A stretch of DNA of 64,000 nt from an uncultured Roseburia sp. (GCA_946002055.1 CAMFYL010000001.1:114598-178597), one strand, 5' to 3'; positions 28,235 to 37,418 are shown, counted from the stretch's first letter. Notes: generated by a model from the letters alone, not told the origin. Made by a program: numbers and translations.

Positions 28235-28960
28235 ATGAGCGCAGTATCTGAACTTATGTCCGGTTTGCAGGCTCCGGCAATGGAGGAGGCAACCGGCACA
28301 TCAAAAAAATCAAACGTCAGCGGTAAGACCGTTGGCAATCCCCAATTAAGTGAAAAAGCAGCAAAATACTACGAAGAGCTAAAGAGCAAATACCACAATA
28401 TGGAGTTTGTTCTGGTGAGTCGTGATCAAAAAGATGTGGCCAAAGCCCAGGCAGGAAAGTATGCCAGCGCCAATAAGATGGTGGTTCTGATCGACGAAGA
28501 TAAGATTGAGAAGATGGCAAATGATAAGGCTTACCGTGAACAGTATGAGGGGATTATCAAAAATGCTGCATCCGGTCTTTCCCAGCTTGCCTCTCAGATG
28601 CAGTCAAAGTCAGGGGTGAAAGGCTTTGGTATGCAGGTAAATGATAACGGAACTACATCGTTCTTTGCAGTGATGGACAAATCCTTTGCGGCGCAAAGAG
28701 AGCGTATGGCAAAGGCTGCAGAGAAAAAGCATGAAGAAAAGATGGCAGCGAAGAAGAAAGAAAAAAAGGAAGCTGCAGAGGAGAGACTGGAAAAAATTCG
28801 AGAAGGTAATGGCGTTTCTAATAACACAGAAATCATTACAGCATCTTCTATGGATGAGTTGTTGCAAAAGATGGATGATTTCTGGCAAATGTCTATGACA
28901 GATTATGTGCAGACGCCACAGGAGCAAACCATTGGACAGAGCATAGACTTCTCCCTGTAA
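28235..28960 (+). CDS. DUF6033 family protein
   Basis: Soluble 241-residue protein. Residues about 40-155 form the conserved part, including AAKYYEELKSKYHNMEFVLVS and ANKMVVLIDEDKIEKMA. A highly charged Lys/Glu-rich helix (about 160-195) follows. The closing segment has SSMDELLQKMDDFW. No signal peptide is visible. The family is frequent in Lachnospiraceae and has no known function. The SD is AAGGAGG. The next gene begins 31 nt downstream, and the two probably form a unit. Confidence 0.8.
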   Translation: MSAVSELMSGLQAPAMEEATGTSKKSNVSGKTVGNPQLSEKAAKYYEELKSKYHNMEFVLVSRDQKDVAKAQAGKYASANKMVVLIDEDKIEKMANDKAYREQYEGIIKNAASGLSQLASQMQSKSGVKGFGMQVNDNGTTSFFAVMDKSFAAQRERMAKAAEKKHEEKMAAKKKEKKEAAEERLEKIREGNGVSNNTEIITASSMDELLQKMDDFWQMSMTDYVQTPQEQTIGQSIDFSL

Positions 28961-28991
28961 ATGGAGATGGATAGGATTCGGGGGCGATGAT

Positions 28992-29975
28992 GTGAATATC
29001 AGTACGATAAAGACCCAACCCCTTGCCTGGATGAAAAGGCAAGAACAGAGAACAGAACAAAAGGGTATGGACGCTGAGACGAGAGCACTTTTAAGAGGAT
29101 TGCAGAATAATGTTAACCAGAGCAGATGCAGTACTTTGGGGGAGAGTATCTTCGAAAACAATAGAAAGTATGCGCAGTCTTTGCAGGATGCCAGAGTAAA
29201 GAATAGCAAAACCATTACAGAACTTAAGAAACTCAAATATAACTTTAAGGCGATTTCTACCCAGATTTTGCGGAGTAAAACCTCAACGGCTGCCAGATCC
29301 GCGGCAGGTAAGGCAAGGGCCGAGGTAGTACGTCTCAAACGCTTGCGCCAAAGCGGACAGTATGATGAGGAAGAGTTGCAGTATGCCATTTCCCATGCCA
29401 TGGCTATGGAACGTGTAGCTAAGAAGAAAGTAAAACACCTGCAAGAAGAAGAGCGGGTTAAGGTGAAGGATGATGCTGAAATTGCTAGGGAACCATCTTG
29501 TGATACTCTCATGGATGATTTTGAAGATATTGACCAGGAGCTGGAAACAGAAGAACGATCGGAAGAATTTGACGTGAGTGAAATCCTAGAGCTTATGGAT
29601 ATTTCAGAGATACAGGGAGAAATGGGGAATCTTATGATGTCTCTTCTGGAGGATCTGGATTGGGCAGATGCAATGACGGATACCCTATCAGATTTGATGG
29701 AAGGTTACGAGACAGAAATGAGTCCGGAGGATTTTAAGATGTTTAAAATCAAGCATCGAAATAAAGAAATGCGGCAAATTGTGGAAGCGGATGCCAAATA
29801 TCTAAAGGCTGTGTTTGATAAGCTGCAGGCGGAGCAGGCAAAAGGAAGCACGCCAGGTCTTGGAGTGGGAGGAATCAGCAGTGCAACTTCAGTATCTAGT
29901 GTGCCAATTGCAGCTGTTGCAGACATAGCAAATGTGCCCACATTAGATGCGGGCACTGTAAATATAATGGTTTAA
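28992..29975 (+). CDS. Uncharacterised helical protein paired with DUF6033 protein
   Basis: Soluble protein of 327 residues; I recognise no domain. Residues about 60-160 are strongly basic and helical, with an Ala/Arg-rich stretch. Residues about 160-260 are acidic and Met-rich (SEILELMDISEIQGEMGN), and the tail is Ala/Val-rich and low in complexity. The start is GTG 28992 behind GGGGGCGA. It follows the DUF6033 gene closely and ends with a 4-bp overlap with the convergent EAL gene. Confidence 0.8.
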   Translation: MNISTIKTQPLAWMKRQEQRTEQKGMDAETRALLRGLQNNVNQSRCSTLGESIFENNRKYAQSLQDARVKNSKTITELKKLKYNFKAISTQILRSKTSTAARSAAGKARAEVVRLKRLRQSGQYDEEELQYAISHAMAMERVAKKKVKHLQEEERVKVKDDAEIAREPSCDTLMDDFEDIDQELETEERSEEFDVSEILELMDISEIQGEMGNLMMSLLEDLDWADAMTDTLSDLMEGYETEMSPEDFKMFKIKHRNKEMRQIVEADAKYLKAVFDKLQAEQAKGSTPGLGVGGISSATSVSSVPIAAVADIANVPTLDAGTVNIMV

Positions 29976-31858
29976 TGATTTGATTGGAGGAAGTCGATAA
30001 AGGCTTCCTCTTTTAATGGTTTGGAGAAGAAATAACCTTGGCAATAGTCACAATTTTCTTGAATCAACAAATCAATCATTTCTTGCGTTTCTCCACCTTC
30101 TACAACGATTTTTTTATCTAGTTTCTTAATGAGCGCCACCATATTTCGAAAGACAATCATGGCGGCCTCATCTGTCATGGCCTGCCACAAAATCTGCTTG
30201 TCAATCTTTACCACAGAGAATGGATACTGCAACAGGTAGTTGGCAGTGGCAAATCCGGAGCCATAATCGTCAATGGCAAATCCAACGCCGTGTCTGGATA
30301 AAATATCGATATTGTTTCGGATGGCAGTATTATTGTCAGACTTAGCCGTTTCTGTAATTTCTAAATTAATCTGATTTGGCTTAATGCCATATTCGTTCAT
30401 AATGGTAAAGAGTGTATCGCTTAAGGTTGGTGTCATACACTGGATGGGAGAGAGGTTAACATCCACATACGCTATCCCTAGCTGTTCCAATTGGTGATCG
30501 CGAATACACTGGCAAACCTTGCGAAAGACTATCTCACCTACTTCATTAATTAATCCGTGTTGTTCTGAGAGTACAATCATTTCCTCCGGATTGATAAAGC
30601 CCAAGTGTTCATCCTGCAAGCGAATCAATGCCTCGGCGCAATCGTAACGATTGGTCTTTAGGTTTCGGATGGGCTGGAAATATACCTCAAAGCTGTTGTT
30701 CTTGATGGCGCGCTTTACAGCGGAGATAACTTCCTCACGATGTATCATATTCTGCTTCAAGGAATCTACCCTAGCCTGATAATTGTTCATATCCAGATTA
30801 TCTTCCATATTTTCCAGAAGAAGCGCCACATCATAGACATCCGTTACCTTTACGTCGATGGTTGAGAAATTTAACTCAATCTTTTGATGAATGGTTTCGG
30901 TAGTTACCGGTTCTGCAAATAGATTCCACACTTCGTTGATAATATCCGCTTTATGATTCTTGGTCATAATAAAAAAGGTATCGTCTGACAGGAAATAAGC
31001 ACGTGTCTTATAGTGACGATAAAGAATATCCGCCACTTTGCTCAACAATTCAACCTGATCTGTTTTACTGTAGTAGTACTGGAAAACAGAGAAGTTGGTG
31101 ATGGAGAATACTACGCCGTGTAAGGAAGAATCTCGTTGTTGCATATAGTGTAGTTTTTCGTGGAGAGCCCGCTTGTTAGGACACTGGGTATCTAAATAAC
31201 AAAAGTAGGACGGATTCTCAAATGTTAAGTAGATAAAGACAATAATGAGTGATACTGTAAATGGTCCTGTAAGAAGTCTGGGTATCAAGATGCCCACAAC
31301 TACAGCGCCAGCCATACTTAAAATCATAAACACACTGGCTGCAATCTGGTATTTGTTGAAGCGCTTACGGGCTGCAATAAAAATGTATATTTCCCAACAA
31401 AATAGGCAAAACGGAACAGCATACAGGACAGGCATAGCAGGCCCATGGAGATAGGTTAAATCATCTCCAAAGTATGCAACCGCATGGGTCCAAGGGGATG
31501 AGCATATGACCATCGTATAGAATACCAAAAGATAGGAACATAGGTGCTTAACGATGGAAAACTGTTTGATAAGTTTGCCTTTGGAATCAATATATGCAAA
31601 GCAAAGAATATAAACATAATTGTAAAAAAGAAGGTAGCCAAGGACCGTGATATTGCAATACCATAGAGGATACCTCTCTGGAAAAGAGATGGTAAAACAA
31701 CTGATCAAATTAAAAACCGATGCCAGCAGATTGCAAATAATCAAACAGAAAAAGATTCTGTTGGACTTGGAATCATATTTACTTCTTAACATAAATAAAA
31801 ATAGTGAAAGCGATGTGACAACAATGGATGCTACATCATATTGAAAAACATATAACAT
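29972..31858 (-). CDS. Membrane EAL-domain cyclic-di-GMP phosphodiesterase
   Basis: From ATG 31858 it has 628 residues. The frame extends to 31897, but only 31858 has an SD (GGGGGATA). The N-terminus has about seven membrane helices (1-210). A degenerate GGDEF-like region (about 225-380) lacks the signature. The EAL domain (about 385-628) keeps the metal and catalytic residues: AEALIRL, NLEITET, IDDYGSGF, VKIDK, VVEGGE and QGYFFSKP. It should degrade cyclic di-GMP at the membrane. It is divergent from the hybrid kinase, with two Spo0A-like boxes between. Confidence 0.9.
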   Translation of the reverse strand: MLYVFQYDVASIVVTSLSLFLFMLRSKYDSKSNRIFFCLIICNLLASVFNLISCFTISFPERYPLWYCNITVLGYLLFYNYVYILCFAYIDSKGKLIKQFSIVKHLCSYLLVFYTMVICSSPWTHAVAYFGDDLTYLHGPAMPVLYAVPFCLFCWEIYIFIAARKRFNKYQIAASVFMILSMAGAVVVGILIPRLLTGPFTVSLIIVFIYLTFENPSYFCYLDTQCPNKRALHEKLHYMQQRDSSLHGVVFSITNFSVFQYYYSKTDQVELLSKVADILYRHYKTRAYFLSDDTFFIMTKNHKADIINEVWNLFAEPVTTETIHQKIELNFSTIDVKVTDVYDVALLLENMEDNLDMNNYQARVDSLKQNMIHREEVISAVKRAIKNNSFEVYFQPIRNLKTNRYDCAEALIRLQDEHLGFINPEEMIVLSEQHGLINEVGEIVFRKVCQCIRDHQLEQLGIAYVDVNLSPIQCMTPTLSDTLFTIMNEYGIKPNQINLEITETAKSDNNTAIRNNIDILSRHGVGFAIDDYGSGFATANYLLQYPFSVVKIDKQILWQAMTDEAAMIVFRNMVALIKKLDKKIVVEGGETQEMIDLLIQENCDYCQGYFFSKPLKEEAFIDFLQSNH

Positions 31859-31879
31859 AAAGTATCCCCCGGCTTTTGT

Positions 31880-31896
31880 GTCGACAATAATCGACA
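31880..31896. promoter_or_regulatory. Tandem Spo0A-box-like sites between EAL and kinase genes
   Basis: TCGACA occurs at 31881-31886 and 31891-31896, exactly one helical turn apart. Each is six of seven bases of the Spo0A box TTCGACA. They lie just upstream of the EAL gene start, in the 127-nt divergent gap. Confidence 0.45.
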
Positions 31897-31985
31897 TCTT
31901 TTTTCTATTTTACCACATATATTATGAAATGGACGATAATATTGTAAAAGTTCAGACAATTATTGAGAAAAACGGAGAATGACGG

Positions 31986-34556
31986 GTGAGTACAAAAGTT
32001 TATTCAAAGAGAAAAAGTAAGAAGACCTTATTACTGGCTTTGATAGCCATAGGTATTGTGGGCGTAGTGTATCTATATACCTATCTCATACGAGAGGACT
32101 TAAAGACGCAGGCAATTAGTGCAGTACAGCAGAATGCCTTATCGATTTCCAGTGAAATTGCAGCGTCTATTGGATATGCAGAGTGTAGTATACAGTTGGC
32201 ATCACAGTCTACATCACAGATTTTGAATGATTCATCAGAGATAAATGTGTTTGATATAACAAAGATGGTGTTGGATAATTCTCCATTTAAATACATTCAA
32301 TATATTCGGAAGGATGGATGGAGTAGAATTGATGCCGGAGGGGAAATGATTGATGTACGAAATCGAGAATACTATAAGGAAGGCATCAAAGGAGAGACGG
32401 GTGTTTGGGTGAACCGCAATCCCTTGCGTACGGATGAGGTTGTTTTAGACTTTTATACTCCCGTTTATCATCAGGGGGAATTGATTGGGGTCCTAAACGG
32501 GGCTCTGGCAGGAGAAACACAAATGGGTCCCATTTTGGAAACATCATTTTCAGGAGAACAGCTACTGGGATTCCTGTGTGACAGCAAAGGAGATATCATT
32601 GCATCCACAGAAGATGTTACGGAGGAAAATAGAAATATTCAAGTATACTTAAAGGAGGTTTTGGGTGCATCGGATGAAGCATTTTCTATGATGGAAAGCT
32701 TTAAGGATGACAGTGATAAAACCACCTTCGAATTTCGGGACAAATCCGGAAAAGCCATTGGATGTATTTCCGGTGTAAAGGGGGTAGACTGGTGCGTGGT
32801 CCAGATCGTCCCAGGAAAGTCGTTTGGAAATATTATGATGGCCACTACAAGAAAATCGGTGTTCGTCATTGCCATAGTAGTGTTTCTCTTTTTTTTGTAT
32901 TTTACATATATTACATTGGAGCATAAGCGGAACAATCAGGAACAAAATGTAGAGAAGCAAGCCATCATTGAGGTCCTTGGGAAGGAATATAGTTGTATTT
33001 ATCTGATTGATACGGAAAGCGGAATGACAACAGCATTTCGCATGTCGGATTTTATAAAACAGTACTACAAGAAGGCTTTGGAGGGGGGGCTCCCCTGGAT
33101 GGAGAGCATTGCCGATTATGCCAAGCGGTTTGTGGTGGAAGAAGAGAGAGAACGCTTCTTAAAACATTGCTCCTTATCCTATTTGGCGTATCAGTTAAAG
33201 GGGGAGGGATCCTTTTTTAGCTATGAATTTACCTCTGATCATTATGGTGAATTAAGGGCATTTCGCATGATTGCAACCGTTTTACCGGATGGGAAAAAAC
33301 AACGTATTGTCTTGGGTTTTGTGGATATTACTGAGGAACGGGCAAAGGAAACTGCCACCCAGAAGGTGTTGCAGGATGCATATTATAGTGCACAAGAAGC
33401 AAATGAGGCAAAATCCAGGTTTCTCTTTAATATGTCCCACGATATTCGCACCCCAATGAACGCTATTTTGGGATTTGCCAGCCGTTTGGAAAAGTGCAGA
33501 AATGATGAGATAGAATTCGCAAAATGTATCGAGAAAATCAAAGCTTCTGGTGAATGCCTCTTGAACATTATCAATAATGTATTAGATTTGGCCCGGATAG
33601 AAAGTGGGAAAGCAACGCTAGATGAAGATGATTTTTGTGATGTGTACTTTTACCTTGAACAGTTTGTTGCTATGTTTTCGGATGAACTGGAAAAGAAAAA
33701 ATTACAGGTCAGTGTTTCCGTAGACGTAAGCCATAGATATCTGTTGCTTGATTTGACGAAAATAGAACAGATTTATTTGAATATATTGAGTAATGCTGTC
33801 AAGTATACTCCAAATGGGGGAAGCATAAAAATTACGGCTGTAGAATTGCCCTGTGTTGACCAAGAGAGAGCCTGCATTCAGGTGTCTGTCGAGGATACCG
33901 GTATCGGTATGAGCGAGGATTTTCTACCATATATTTTTGATGAATTCGCCAGAGAAAGAAATTCCACAGAGAGTCGAATCATTGGCACGGGCCTGGGGTT
34001 AGGTATTACCAAGAGACTTGTTGATTTGATGAATGGAACCATTCAGGTAGACAGTAAACTGGGAGTGGGTACAAAAGTTACCATTACCTTATGTCACAGA
34101 ATTGCCAATGAAAAGGAAATGGATACAGAAGACAGCGTGTTGAAACATGAAAATGAAAAGATTTCTCTGGCGGGGAAGAGAGTTCTTGTGGCAGAGGATA
34201 ATGATTTGAATGCAGAGATTGTCATAGCTATTTTGGAAGATGCAGGATGTGAAGTGTACTGGGTAACAGATGGTATTCTTTGTATCGACATGCTGGAACG
34301 AAAGGATGCAGGGTTCTTTGATGTGATTCTTATGGATATTCAGATGCCCAATATGGATGGATATAAAGCCACCTCCATTATTCGAAACATGGAAGATAAA
34401 AAGAAAGCGAGGACTAAGATTATTGCAATGACAGCCAACGCGTTTGAGGAGGACAAGAGAAATGCCATTGCCGCAGGAATGCAGGCACACATTGCAAAAC
34501 CTATTGATGTGAAGATGTTTTTGAAAACCATTTATGAGGTGTTGAATGGGAAATGA
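31986..34556 (+). CDS. Hybrid sensor histidine kinase with Cache-type sensor
   Basis: Membrane hybrid kinase of 856 residues. Two membrane helices (about 13-33 and 296-316) flank an extracytoplasmic Cache-like sensor containing YIRKDGWSRIDAGG. A PAS-like region follows. HisKA has FNMSHDIRTPMNAILGF near residues 480-496. The ATPase domain has NILSNAVKYTPNGG, VEDTGIGM and GLGLGI. A C-terminal receiver (about 730-855) carries ILMDIQMPNMDG and IAKPID. The start is GTG 31986. No partner regulator gene lies beside it, so it may feed a phosphorelay or act through its own receiver. Confidence 0.93.
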   Translation: MSTKVYSKRKSKKTLLLALIAIGIVGVVYLYTYLIREDLKTQAISAVQQNALSISSEIAASIGYAECSIQLASQSTSQILNDSSEINVFDITKMVLDNSPFKYIQYIRKDGWSRIDAGGEMIDVRNREYYKEGIKGETGVWVNRNPLRTDEVVLDFYTPVYHQGELIGVLNGALAGETQMGPILETSFSGEQLLGFLCDSKGDIIASTEDVTEENRNIQVYLKEVLGASDEAFSMMESFKDDSDKTTFEFRDKSGKAIGCISGVKGVDWCVVQIVPGKSFGNIMMATTRKSVFVIAIVVFLFFLYFTYITLEHKRNNQEQNVEKQAIIEVLGKEYSCIYLIDTESGMTTAFRMSDFIKQYYKKALEGGLPWMESIADYAKRFVVEEERERFLKHCSLSYLAYQLKGEGSFFSYEFTSDHYGELRAFRMIATVLPDGKKQRIVLGFVDITEERAKETATQKVLQDAYYSAQEANEAKSRFLFNMSHDIRTPMNAILGFASRLEKCRNDEIEFAKCIEKIKASGECLLNIINNVLDLARIESGKATLDEDDFCDVYFYLEQFVAMFSDELEKKKLQVSVSVDVSHRYLLLDLTKIEQIYLNILSNAVKYTPNGGSIKITAVELPCVDQERACIQVSVEDTGIGMSEDFLPYIFDEFARERNSTESRIIGTGLGLGITKRLVDLMNGTIQVDSKLGVGTKVTITLCHRIANEKEMDTEDSVLKHENEKISLAGKRVLVAEDNDLNAEIVIAILEDAGCEVYWVTDGILCIDMLERKDAGFFDVILMDIQMPNMDGYKATSIIRNMEDKKKARTKIIAMTANAFEEDKRNAIAAGMQAHIAKPIDVKMFLKTIYEVLNGK

Positions 34557-34580
34557 GAGGATATTTTGCTTGTCAACAGA

Positions 34581-34622
34581 AAGCCCCCCCCTTGGCATTT
34601 GCTTTGGGGTGGCTTTTTTTGT
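34581..34622 (+). terminator. Intrinsic terminator after the hybrid kinase
   Basis: AAGCCCCCCC (34581-34590) pairs with GGGGTGGCTT (34606-34615) with one internal mismatch and is followed by a T run. Confidence 0.8.
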
Positions 34623-34715
34623 ATATGGATTTGAGGTGGATAAATTTATTATTTTATGATGTTGGTAGGAAAGTTTGCTATAATGAAAATAATGTGAATT
34701 TTGTGAGGCAGGGGC

Positions 34716-35621
34716 ATGAAGAAATCAAAGGTGTATTCCGGCTGGGATGGTTTGCCAAATGAAAAAACTCAGGGGACGGTGCAGAAGGGATGTCTGGTGC
34801 TGGAAGGTGGTGCTTTTCGGGGCTTGTATAATCAGGGGGTATTGGATGCATTTTTGGAACAGGATATTAACATTCATACCGTCATAGGTGTTAGTGCAGG
34901 TGCTCTCGCAGGTATGAATTATGTGGCAGGGCAATTGGGAAGATCTGCCAGGGCAAACCTTAAGTACCGTCATGATTCCAGATATATTGGCGCTAAAGCA
35001 TGGCTTCTTGGCAAGAGTATTGTCAATGTGGATTTTTTGCTAAAAATATGTGATGAGATTGACCCTCTTGATAAAGAGCGATTGACAAGTCCTGACAGAC
35101 ATTTTGTTGCAGTGGCTACCAACTGTCTGAACGGGAATACAGAGTATTATGATGCGAACAATTGCAGTAATATTTTGACAGCTATCAAGGCTTCGGCTAC
35201 TATGCCATACATATCCCCTATGATTGATGTGGATGGGACTCCTTGTCTGGATGGGGGCTGCAGCTGTGCAATTCCTTATCAGTGGGCTTTGGATGAGGGA
35301 TTTGATAAGATTATTATTATAAAGACCAGAGAACGGGGATATCGCAAGCTGGTGGGAGACCGGCACGTGGCTGAGAGATATTACAGGAAATATCCTGCAT
35401 TTGCAAAAGCATTGGACCAAGGCGATGCCCGATATAACAAAGAATGTGATGCAGTGGATGAACTGGAAAAGAAGGGGCAGGCCTTTGTGATTGCTCCATC
35501 ACAGCCGGTTACCGTGGGACGGTTGGAAAGCGATATGGAAAAACTGGGAGAATTGTACTGGCTGGGGTATGAGGATGCTATGGAACGGATGAGTGAGTTG
35601 AGGAGATATTTGGAAGGGTGA
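34716..35621 (+). CDS. Patatin-like phospholipase
   Basis: Cytoplasmic lipid acyl hydrolase of 301 residues. The oxyanion Gly-rich loop is LEGGAFRGLYNQGVLD (about 29-44), the Ser nucleophile lies in G-V-S-A-G (about 60-64), and the Asp of the dyad is in LDGGCS near residue 178. The N-terminal Ser/Asp pair and complete length suggest an active enzyme. A TATAAT at 34679-34684 is a possible -10. It has no obvious functional neighbour and marks the start of the accessory part of the window. Confidence 0.9.
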   Translation: MKKSKVYSGWDGLPNEKTQGTVQKGCLVLEGGAFRGLYNQGVLDAFLEQDINIHTVIGVSAGALAGMNYVAGQLGRSARANLKYRHDSRYIGAKAWLLGKSIVNVDFLLKICDEIDPLDKERLTSPDRHFVAVATNCLNGNTEYYDANNCSNILTAIKASATMPYISPMIDVDGTPCLDGGCSCAIPYQWALDEGFDKIIIIKTRERGYRKLVGDRHVAERYYRKYPAFAKALDQGDARYNKECDAVDELEKKGQAFVIAPSQPVTVGRLESDMEKLGELYWLGYEDAMERMSELRRYLEG

Positions 35622-35711
35622 GATATGGGACCACATATTATATGAGAGTTGGGACAAGTAAGAGGAATAAGAATTGTTTAGATGATTATGCTATGCACAT
35701 AATATAATGAT

Positions 35712-35769
35712 TTGAAAAGTGCAATATTTGCACATTATAATTGAAAAAGTGCAAATATTGCACTATAAT
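35712..35769 (+). promoter_or_regulatory. Duplicated promoter-operator of HTH-MNT/HepT operon
   Basis: Two near-identical units lie head to tail. Unit 1 is TTGAAA (35712), GTGCAATATTTGCAC (35719-35733) and TATAAT (35736-35741). Unit 2 is TTGAAA (35741-35746), GTGCAAATATTGCAC (35749-35763) and TATAAT (35764-35769). The two 15-mers are exact reverse complements, each is nearly palindromic, and their starts are 30 nt apart. Each fills the spacer of its promoter, so a bound repressor would shut both. The HTH domain of the first gene is the obvious candidate. Confidence 0.8.
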
Positions 35770-35787
35770 TTATTTGGAGGTGCAAAT

Positions 35788-36261
35788 ATGGATAATCTCA
35801 AAGATTTAAGAAAAGAAAAGAAGTTAACACAGCAACAAGTTGCTGATTTGATTGGAATTTCTTTGCGCTCATATAAGTCATATGAAAATGACGAGGATAA
35901 GGTAGGAACTCTAAAATACAATTATATTTTGGAAAAGATAGCGGAAATTAATCCGGTGGATGAGGAACATGGAATTATAGATATTGCATATATTGAAGAA
36001 AAATGCGCAAAGGTTTTTGAAAAATATGATGTGAATTTTTGCTATCTATTTGGTTCTTACGCAAAGGAAACGGCAAAACCTACCAGTGATGTAGACTTAC
36101 TAATCTCTACAAATATACAAGGTTTAAAATTCTACGGACTGGTTGAGGATTTAAGAAATGCATTGAAGAAGAAAGTGGATGTGTTGGATATGAATCAGCT
36201 TAAGGACAATATGCTATTGACACAGGAAATACTAAAGGATGGGATTAAGATATATGGATAA
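35788..36261 (+). CDS. HTH-nucleotidyltransferase antitoxin fusion (MntA type)
   Basis: 157 residues from ATG 35788, chosen for TTTGGAGGTG just upstream; the frame extends to 35719, but that lies in the operator. An XRE-type HTH (about 1-55, LTQQQVADLIGISLRSYKSYE) is fused to a minimal nucleotidyltransferase (about 70-157) with the G-S-x10-D-V-D active site in FGSYAKETAKPTSDVDLLI. MNT proteins of MNT-HepT systems neutralise HepT by AMPylating it. The extra HTH suggests the antitoxin represses its own operon. It overlaps the toxin gene by 8 nt. Confidence 0.9.
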   Translation: MDNLKDLRKEKKLTQQQVADLIGISLRSYKSYENDEDKVGTLKYNYILEKIAEINPVDEEHGIIDIAYIEEKCAKVFEKYDVNFCYLFGSYAKETAKPTSDVDLLISTNIQGLKFYGLVEDLRNALKKKVDVLDMNQLKDNMLLTQEILKDGIKIYG

Positions 36262-36583
36262 TATGAAAAATGATCAATACTATTTACAAAAAATCAGGCA
36301 GGATTTGGAGTTTATAGTATTACATATGCACGATGTGGATATTGAGGAACTTAATGTGAATGAAGTGTTGCTTGATTCTATGCTATTTCGCATGATACAG
36401 CTTTCTGAGAACGCGAAGAAACTTACAGATGATTACAAAAAGAAATACAGTGATATTCCATGGAATGCAATGTACGGATTACGAAATCGTATTGTACATG
36501 ATTATGGAAGTGTAGACTTAAATGTGGTTTTTAATACATTAAAACAGGATATACCGGAGCTATTGGAAATGTTTTCAGAATAA
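36254..36583 (+). CDS. HepT-like ribonuclease toxin
   Basis: HEPN-fold toxin of 109 residues from ATG 36254, overlapping the antitoxin stop by 8 nt. The catalytic R-x4-H-x-Y motif is present as RNRIVHDYG near residues 82-90, and its Tyr is the AMPylation target in characterised MNT-HepT pairs. The N-terminal helix begins NDQYYLQKIRQDLEFIV. The motif is intact, so the toxin should be active unless modified by its partner. Confidence 0.92.
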   Translation: MDNMKNDQYYLQKIRQDLEFIVLHMHDVDIEELNVNEVLLDSMLFRMIQLSENAKKLTDDYKKKYSDIPWNAMYGLRNRIVHDYGSVDLNVVFNTLKQDIPELLEMFSE

Positions 36584-36598
36584 AATACAGGAGGGTAT

Positions 36599-36730
36599 AT
36601 GAGTAAATCAAAAGAGTTTGTAGGTATTATTGCTCCGGACGAGATTAGGGACAAGTATGTGGGCGGTATTGTTTCTGATTTGTTTGCTCCAGGCAATTCA
36701 AACCCAATTATGTATGTAATGAACGAATAA
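36599..36730 (+). CDS. 43-residue orphan peptide after HepT
   Basis: An ATG follows CAGGAGGG at ideal spacing and opens a 43-residue frame, MSKSKEFVGIIAPDEIRDKY and onward, ending at TAA 36728-36730. It is 15 nt after hepT and may be a third gene of that operon. The strong SD and clean frame support a real gene. I recognise no family, and a truncated remnant is possible. Confidence 0.55.
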   Translation: MSKSKEFVGIIAPDEIRDKYVGGIVSDLFAPGNSNPIMYVMNE

Positions 36731-36753
36731 TAAGGATAAGGTGCCGGTTAAAT

Positions 36754-37356
36754 ATGGAACAGAGAATACAGAAATTTATTGAACGATTATCTTGTGAAGA
36801 AGTGGGGAATCTAGTTGAAAATATGTATCGTAATGATGCCCAACGAGATAATTTGAGATTGTACCTAACATATTTATGCGAAAAAAAACCTACATATATG
36901 CTTGTGGGAGAAGCACCAGGTTATAAGGGCTGTGGCGTAACAGGAATTCCGTTTACAGATGAAAACGAAATGAAAAACAATCTGGGAAATTCTCAAACTG
37001 GATATTGTTTTATTGATGAGAATAATCCTCAAAGGGAGAGTTCTGCATGTATCATTTGGGAAGCAATCCAGAAAAAAACAGATGCACCGATTCCTTTGCT
37101 GTGGAACGCGTATCCGTTTCATCCGTTTGGAGATGGCGGAAAAGAAAGCAATCGAAAACCCAATAAGGATGAACTATGTATTGGAAAATCCTATATGGAA
37201 GAATTGATTGATATTTTTGACATCCCTGTCAATAGAATCTATGCAGTGGGAAGAGTCGCGCAAGAACAACTTGGATTTAGAAAGGACGAGAGCTATATCA
37301 GGCATCCTTCCTATGGCGGGAAGATAGCATGCATAGAAGGAATTCTTTCAATATGA
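36754..37356 (+). CDS. Uracil-DNA glycosylase superfamily protein
   Basis: 200 residues with UDG-superfamily features. MLVGEAPGYKGCGVTGIPFT (about 49-68) matches the active-site G-E-A-P-G and the following G-x-P-F, and RHPSYGG near residue 186 matches the H-P-S loop that contacts DNA. It lacks the four Cys of iron-sulfur family 4 enzymes. A repair glycosylase is likely but the base specificity is not readable; it could also be a non-glycosylase relative. Confidence 0.75.
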   Translation: MEQRIQKFIERLSCEEVGNLVENMYRNDAQRDNLRLYLTYLCEKKPTYMLVGEAPGYKGCGVTGIPFTDENEMKNNLGNSQTGYCFIDENNPQRESSACIIWEAIQKKTDAPIPLLWNAYPFHPFGDGGKESNRKPNKDELCIGKSYMEELIDIFDIPVNRIYAVGRVAQEQLGFRKDESYIRHPSYGGKIACIEGILSI

Positions 37357-37418
37357 TATGTAGTATGCATAGACATTATTTGAATTAAGAAGTTTTTACA
37401 TAGTAAAAAGGAGAAAGT

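Noticed and set aside
28610..29512. A 300-codon minus-strand frame across the DUF6033 pair
   Set aside because: It spans two well-supported plus-strand genes and their gap, is low in complexity (long Phe/Leu/Cys runs), and has no SD.
31859..31897. N-terminal extension of the EAL protein to ATG 31897
   Set aside because: No SD precedes 31897 and the extension would cover the tandem Spo0A-like boxes, while GGGGGATA directly precedes ATG 31858.
34656..34684. Promoter for the patatin gene
   Set aside because: TATAAT at 34679-34684 is good but there is no acceptable -35 at 16-18 nt, so I did not list it as a feature.
35719..35787. N-terminal extension of the HTH-MNT protein to GTG 35719
   Set aside because: The extension would lie in the operator and promoter, upstream of the expected RNA start. 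ATG 35788 has a strong SD.
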